Assembly: GCA_019916065.1 (NCBI GenBank)
Contig: CM034244.1
Span: 26,838,471-26,902,470, forward strand
Length of the DNA: 64,000 bases
Direction of reading: 5' to 3'
DNA from: Vitellaria paradoxa
Taxonomy: Eukaryota; Streptophyta; Magnoliopsida; Ericales; Sapotaceae
In this document: one piece after another, positions 57,843-64,000 of the stretch
Position numbering within the stretch: position 1 is the stretch's first letter
How the letters are laid out: every line of letters starts with the position of its first letter
Program-made: the position numbers and the translations under genes
The notes under the pieces: model-generated
What the model was told of the DNA's origin: nothing
Database searches by the model: none
The model's input: only the letters and a program-made list of their open reading frames with translations

Positions 57843-58184
57843 GACAAAAATGCTTCCACATTTTTTTTTATTTTATAAATAATTAATTAACGTTATCGAT
57901 CGTTCACCAACCAAATAATTGAACGTATTTTATGATATACAACAGCAATATATTAAAAAAAATAACTATGTTTTTTCAACTTAAAACCAGGATTAATTAA
58001 CTGTAACAATGTTTTCTATATTAACGTTGTGTATAGATAAAATAAGAAATTTAAAAAAAAATGATACGAACGAAAAATATAATATATTTATTAATTAAAT
58101 AAAAAATTTATGAATATTTATTGATTTTATTCTAAGTTTCTAATATAAGTGGAAATCCCAAAAATCCTAACGCTTCATTTTATA

Positions 58185-58715
58185 AATAATTAAATTTTAA
58201 AAAATTACTATTCAATTGGTAATCTATATTTAAAGCTATTCAAATTAAATTAATTACTACTAATTTTTAATTAATTATTAAGACAATCATAATTTATAAT
58301 AATTAATAAATATTTATTAAAATAACAAATATTTTATATTTAAAATAATATTTTCTTATTAAAAACTTATAACTTACTATTACCATTATGGTTATTTAAA
58401 TTAAATTAATTAATAGTAAAATAATAATTTATTATTAAATGACTTATTATCAAAATTAATAAAATTTATTATCAATATAAATAATAATTTATTATTGCAA
58501 ATATTTTAATGTGTGTACTCTGTACAAATTAATTATTATTTTCAAACTAAATATAATTAAATTATACGGATGAATTGTTACACTAATTCAACGCATAACA
58601 AATCATTATGGGAAAACTTTTGCTTTTATTATCCAAACATAGTTAACAATGATACAATACTTTTGTGGTTGTTCCTCAAGTAAAACTTACTCGTATAATC
58701 TTTAATAATTTTTGT
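58185..58715. repeat. Dispersed repeat R1, copy 2
   Basis: Matches 17,885-18,230 in the same orientation, with about 150 extra AT-rich bases in the middle. Noncoding. Confidence 0.7.
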
Positions 58716-58940
58716 TTTAAGTGAGTTTATTTACACTTTATAAATAAATTTTTATATTTTATTTTATTTTCATTAAATAAAATTATAAAATTATTCTTTT
58801 TTGACTAACTATTTTTATATCTAATTTGAAATGACAAATAATTACGATTCATAGAGAAAAAATATTTAAAATTTTAAGCAAAGATGCATAGACCTACAAA
58901 AGAATAAAAAATTAATTTTAAAGACTAAAATAATTTTTAT

Positions 58941-59334
58941 AAATTTAAATATATAATTTCTATTATAAAGTAAAATTATTTACGACATTATATTTATGTC
59001 ATAGAATGAGTTTTCGTATAAGAACTCTTGTGACATTATGAATATGCAAAATACGCTTGAAAAGAAAGATGAATAATTATATAATTCTAATTAATGAAAA
59101 ATAAAGCACAGTATAAAAGATTATTTGTTGATAATTTAAATTTAAATATATAATTTCTATTATAAAATAAAATTATTTACGACATCATATTTATGTCATG
59201 GAATGAGTTTTTGTATAAGAACCCTTGTGACATTATAAATATGCAAAATACACGTGAAAAGAAAGATGAATAATTATATAATTCTAATTAATGAAAAAAT
59301 AAAGTACAGTGTAAAATGTTATTTGTTGAATATA
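58941..59334. repeat. Tandem duplication of a 197-bp unit
   Basis: Units start at 58,941 and 59,138, beginning AAATTTAAATATATAATTTC in both. They match over their length with about a dozen differences, including CGCTTGAAAAGAAAGATG against CACGTGAAAAGAAAGATG. Noncoding. Confidence 0.85.
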
Positions 59335-59339
59335 AATAG

Positions 59340-61260
59340 GTTCACCTTTATTGTTTTACACTAATACAAATGTTCCCTTAACGGTAAGTCAATGTGATGT
59401 AAGCTAACGCATTTTACATAATGTTTTTAAATTATTTTTATGAATTATTTTACATAATGTTTATTTTAAATTATTTTTCAAAAAATAAATATACCTATTA
59501 ACTTATTTGGTCATATAATTTTCTATATTTATCCATTCATAAATAAAAAATAGAGAGCAAAAAAACATACTACCAATTAGTTAATGTTTTTGAATATTTA
59601 TTATCTTACATATTTATAACAACTTAAGAAATTATTTGTAATGAACACAAATCTTTTCTATTACATGAAACTAATTAAGGAGCTACATGCAGTTAATATA
59701 TGCAACCGGTGGTCCCTGTGTGTGGGTTGATGCATGCGGCGGGGGTGCCACGTTTAACATATTACATGGGATAGGAAAGCCGGTGTGTCTTTTGCTCTTG
59801 TTCTTGACTCACTTTCATAATAATAGAAGGGAAAAGCAAAGGTTGTTCTTTTGTTTTGTTCTTACTCTTTTTCAAGAATCAAGATTGGAACTAATCTCGG
59901 ACTTTGATTTGAGCACAAGTAAAAAAATTATTGTACACAAATATTTTTTTATCAAAAAATTAAAATAAAAAATATGAAATGAATGTACACAAAGATTTTT
60001 TTTGTCAAAAATATGACCTCAAATTTAAAAAAATATTATCTTACTTTTTTAAAATATAAAAATTTTATCTCGGCCCTCTCTCACGTAAATTTTGAATCTA
60101 TACCATTTTTTTATTATAATTAAACATAGTATGTACCATGAATTATGTTTGAGAAAATATTGATTTTTTATCTTGCTTTTTCAAAAAATATTAATTAATT
60201 AATTCAATCTGAAAAGCTATATATAATATATGTGCTTTACAAAAAGAAAATGAAGGTAATGAATGAGTATAGATTATAAAATCCTATACATTAAATCAAC
60301 AATGAGAATTCTCCTGTTCCGAGCCGTGAGAGTGGTGCTTGCTTAGAGCGTGATTGCAACCCACATTATCATACACTGCCTTGGTCCAGTGAACATGTTT
60401 CAAATCATAGCTTTTAAATAATAATAATAATAATAGTATTTTTTAAATTACGAAACGACGCATATTTGTCCTGTACTTCAAGCAAAATAAATAAATAAAT
60501 TGACAAGAATTAATTTATTCATAAACTGTCTGAATTTATTCATTCTCTCGGTAAAAAGTACCATAAAATCTAACATACTACAAAAATATAAATATATGTA
60601 TTTAAAAAAATTCAAAATGTTTTAAAACTTAAATAGTTATTCTCATCTTGCTCTTAGTAGGTAGCCGAAATACATTTTCATGTGAAAACAAATCTTTTAA
60701 ATTGGTTGGTTTAATCTTCATTTTCTTAGACGTAGTATTTACTTATAATTCGACTATTGGAATTTGTATTTTTTTTTTTTTTGGGAACATTTTTGCTTTC
60801 TACATTGATTTTGAATACGTCAATAAATTTTTAAATATTTTTAAAAGGTAACTGTAGAAGAAGTGGTAAAGTCATTCTTTTTAATTATTTTAATTTTTTC
60901 TAATTCTATGTCCGTCTTTCCAATGATGGGAAAAAATATTAAAAACAAAAAAGTTATAAACATATTTTTAATTAGTTGATTAATTAATTTTTTTGCTGTT
61001 ATTATTTTGCATAATCATTACAATTTAGCATATATAATATTTATTCGGAATTTTTTAACTTTAATTTTTATTTATTTTTTAAAGGATTTGTCATGATCTC
61101 ATTAAATTGGAAGATAACTACTTATTGACTAAAAGACAAATAATTGAAGGTTCACTTGATAGGATTCCTTGCACAGCTGTTTCTCTCTTATCCCACATTT
61201 TTTTTTCATTTTATAAATAATTAATTAATGTCATTCATTGTTCATCAACCAAACAAATCC
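59340..61260. repeat. Long AT-rich repeat R2/R3, copy 3
   Basis: Collinear with 53,790-57,900 without the hAT insertion and several other stretches. It includes GGAGCTACATGCAGTTAAT (59,678) and GATGCATGCGGCGGGGG (59,729), shared with 44,410-44,490. The 93-codon ORF beginning in this part is not conserved in the other copies and is not called as a gene. Confidence 0.65.
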
Positions 61261-61269
61261 AAAAAATAA

Positions 61270-62615
61270 TAACCATTTTCCGTGATGATTGAAGCCGGAG
61301 CGTGTGAAAAATATTAATTTGTCATTTTTCAAGCTCTCATTCACTTTCTATAGTAAAATTAAGAGGCTGTAAAAAATATTTAAAATTTCTATATTTGCTA
61401 GATTGTGAGGGACTACGAAAGACCTGTGCGTGAGAGGAATCCTATTTGTAGGAAAGTTAGGGAGTGAAACAGAGAAATAATGTCTTCTATTCCACATTGT
61501 CTAAGTAGGTGAAGGAAGTAACATATATGTAATGTTCGACATCTATAAAGTACAACGCATTTTAAAGCCGTGGAAGTACTATATTTAATGAGAACTCTAG
61601 GATTAAGTATGCTTAAGTAAGAGTAGTACCAGGATCGGTGATTACTTAGGAAGCAACTAACCAAGCCTAAAGTAAAAAATATTGTACTGTGTAGATGTGG
61701 GTCACTACAAATGTGGGGGATCTGCCAATGAGGGACTATGAAGGACCATGATTAAGCATACTCAAGTGGGAACAACTATGTAGATGTGTGTTGTTACTTA
61801 GATAATCAAACAATTCATGCAAATTTATAATAGCAAACACAAAATAATAAATTGGAAAACAAGGTTTAATAAGAAAAATCTAAATGGGGAAAAACTTCAA
61901 ATCCTTCACCAGATCGGGAAAATTTTCAAATCTTTCACTATATTACAAACAGATTACAAAGTATTAATTAACCTCACAATAAACTTGAATTCACGAATAT
62001 ATACTGTCACATCCATTTGCTCGAACTCTTAATGCACCCAAACCCTAGTGAAAGATATCCTCTTTGAATTCACAAAGACGAACCGAATCTATGGTGACAT
62101 ACTAAATTCACAACTCTCACGATTCAAACTTGTAATGGTCCAAAAATTTAAATTTTGCTTTCGTTATTTTTTTCTAGTTAATATTTAATTCGATAGAAAG
62201 AAATTTGATTAATTTAAAAGTTTAAGCCATTAATTAATAATTTTCGTGTAGACGCATGGGTTATGTGGGAATTATTTTTTGGTATTTAAATATTTTTGTG
62301 GATTATAAATTATGCTTTGATTTTAATTGAATAAAATGTTAATTATTTCTAATTTAATGAATAAGATTCAAGTTACTAATATATATGTGTGTGTGTGCAC
62401 GCGTGTAAATAATATTAAATTAAGTGTTTGTTAAAAAATAATATTAATAATATAATATATTGTATGCAGTTAGTTGGGTTAATGGGGGACGATGATGTGA
62501 AATAGAATTCTAATTGTAATTAAATTGTTGAAGTGATCTAACATCATACTACATCTATGTGTGTATATATATTGATAATTTTATTTTATTCTTTTATTAT
62601 TCCTGAGAAATTATG
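61270..62615. other. AT-rich intergenic sequence
   Basis: No gene seen. Near 61,295-61,380 there is one unit of the repeat found at 17,640-17,880. The interval 61,390-61,800 is less AT-rich, but no protein or RNA family is recognisable. A (GT)n-type run lies near 62,384-62,398. Confidence 0.4.
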
Positions 62616-64000
62616 TAATAACTCAGATTTTTTTTATTTGAATATTGTTATTTGATAAATTTAGTTTACTATTTAAATTTAATAATATGTAATTTTTGGA
62701 CTTTTATTTAAAAAGATTAATTTTTTTGGTTATATGTGAAAAGATTTTTAAATTTTAGGGAAATGATGTAAATTTCCTAAACCTATGATGAGTAGGAAAT
62801 TAATTAGTTGGTTAGGGTTAAAACCCTACTTCTATAAATATATAAATTTGTATTTAATTTTGATAAAAATATAAAACCCTAGCGAAAGAGAGAGAGGGAG
62901 AAGAAGAAGAAGAAAAAAAAAAAGGAAACGGCGGCTGAATTTTCTTGATTTATCATGTTTCCTCCGATTGCTGTGCTGTGTTTTTCAATCGAGGTAAGAG
63001 GCGAAATTTCATATATATATATATATATAAACAGTGGCATATCACTTCAGTTTGTTTGACGGTAGCCAGCATAAATTTGAAATCATATATATATATATAT
63101 ATATGCTATGAACATACCTCTGCACCTGATGGTTGATGGTTTGATTCTAAACCAATTATTATTATTATTTTTTGTCTTTATATGCGAGTGGGTGAATCAT
63201 CATTCAAAAAAAAAAAAAAAAAGAAACCGTGGCTAGAAATTAGTTTCTAAAATATATATATATATAAATTCGTGTGCCAATTGATGCGCTCAGGCGTTTT
63301 GGCCTCAAATTGATTGATTGGTTTTCTTTTTCTTTTTTTTTTTATTTTATTTGATTTCTTGATAATGATTGATTTGCACAAGACTGTGAAATCTGAAGCC
63401 TTGATTGAATATTTACATGTACATACGTACATTTTGGTTGTTACCGTGAGATTATTTCTTTAACAGAGATTGGGTTGTTTAATGTTTTGATGAATTAATG
63501 TTAATAAAGTTAAAAAATTTAAATAAAAGAAAATTATTTAATGTGGATTTAAAGCGAAATTTGGTGTATTTCGTTTGGGTTGAGGAGTACTGAAAAATAA
63601 TATCAGGTACACGTACCCAAAGGTTGGAAATCCCGAAACCCGCGCGGGGTTGGTTATCGATTCCAGTAGGCTAGTAACCTACGAACGAGCAGATGCCTAA
63701 GGGTGGCATATCATATTCCTAAGACTTCGGTCTAGGAAGTAGACACCGAAGGATGGTGTATATTGGTTAGGTCTTGTTTCTACGAGACAACCAAGCAGAC
63801 ATCGAAGGATGATGTATATTGGTTGGGTCCTGTTTGTACGAGACAACCAAGCAACAGTACCTTAAAATCAAATTGATTTTTTTGATGTGTTATGTGGTGC
63901 TAAAACAAAATTAATTATAATGAAAAGAGATCGATAAATAAATTTAAGTTCTTATTTGAAATTGCTACTCGTGTATAATTGTTTCACTTAGTAGAATGCT
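62616..64000 (+). repeat. LTR-D: LTR of the LTR-A family, running off the right edge
   Basis: Begins TGTAATAACTCAG and is collinear with LTR-A, including AATTTTAGGGAAA, a splice-like GAGGTAAGAGG stretch and the conserved core near 63,650 (CCAGTAGGCTAGTAACCTAC). Whether it is a solo LTR or the start of a full element cannot be seen. Contains (AT)n runs near 63,013 and 63,087. Confidence 0.78.
63741..63852 (+). repeat. 56-bp tandem duplication within LTR-D
   Basis: Units 63,741-63,796 and 63,797-63,852 both begin AGACAYCGAAGGATGRTGTA and end GACAACCAAGC. LTR-A has one copy of this segment. Confidence 0.85.

Larger units (their letters stand above)
53790..57900. repeat. Long AT-rich repeat R2/R3, copy 2, with a hAT insertion
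   Basis: Collinear with 59,340-61,260 (same orientation). Matches include AATATTTTTTTTGCCAAAAAATTAAAATAAA (54,632, decayed in the partner), AAAAGTACCATAGAAACTAAC (56,692), TGTAGAAGAAATGGTAAA (57,384) and AGACAAATAATTGAAGG (57,758). This copy contains the hAT element at 55,206-56,169 and a foldback at about 56,900-57,150. Noncoding; the parent transposon is unidentified. Confidence 0.65.

Noticed and set aside
59687..59968. 93-codon ORF starting MQLIYATGG
   Set aside because: It lies in repeat R2/R3; the other copies at 44 kb and 54 kb do not keep the frame.

Overview
The window is nuclear DNA from a flowering plant, most likely a eudicot. It is AT-rich, has one ordinary intron-containing plant gene, and is otherwise dominated by plant LTR retrotransposons (Athila-type and chromovirus-type Ty3/Gypsy), a CACTA transposon, a small hAT element and AT-rich dispersed repeats. 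The species cannot be fixed from the sequence alone. All coordinates, splice sites and translations were read by eye.

Layout. (1) 1-12,324: a decayed minus-strand Athila-like element, running from gag at the right through protease, RT, RNase H, integrase and an accessory ORF to a partial 3' LTR at the left window edge. A related solo LTR (9,463-10,657) interrupts its pol. (2) 12,325-12,424: a 100-N assembly gap. (3) 12,435-16,214: a four-exon gene for a secreted ML (MD-2-related lipid-recognition) protein of 163 residues, the only host gene I can support. (4) 16,215-18,341: AT-rich intergenic DNA with a 340-bp foldback sequence. (5) 18,342-40,672: a three-level nest. A chromovirus-type element (LTR-A, tRNA-Met PBS, broken gag-pol) was hit in its leader by an element that is now a 3.7-kb solo LTR (LTR-B, target duplication ATGAT). 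LTR-B was then hit by an almost intact 13.5-kb minus-strand Athila-like element (22,676-36,162, target duplication TGGCT). (6) 41,198-43,034: a minus-strand LTR of the LTR-A type with its PBS. (7) 44,633-47,114: a second LTR-B copy, cut by a CACTA element (47,115-52,645) with a mutated transposase gene and no visible 3' end. (8) 52,646-62,615: AT-rich repeats including two copies of one long repeat (about 53.8-57.9 kb and 59.3-61.3 kb). One copy carries a hAT element with an 8-bp target duplication. (9) 62,616-64,000: the start of another LTR of the LTR-A type.

The most interesting signal is in the three Athila-like families. Each carries its own 9-10-bp palindrome centred on CpG (TATTCGAATA, GGTCCGGACC or GGGCGCCCA), arranged repeatedly as pairs 20-23 bp apart. 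The pairs sit just upstream of a TATA-like site in U3. In the two elements with internal sequence they recur upstream of the accessory ORF, and in the youngest element also inside gag-pol and accessory coding sequence. The two complete internal regions also share an accessory gene after pol that does not look like an envelope gene. Together these suggest a family-specific regulatory code of diversified palindromes, possibly linked to the accessory protein. That link is inference.
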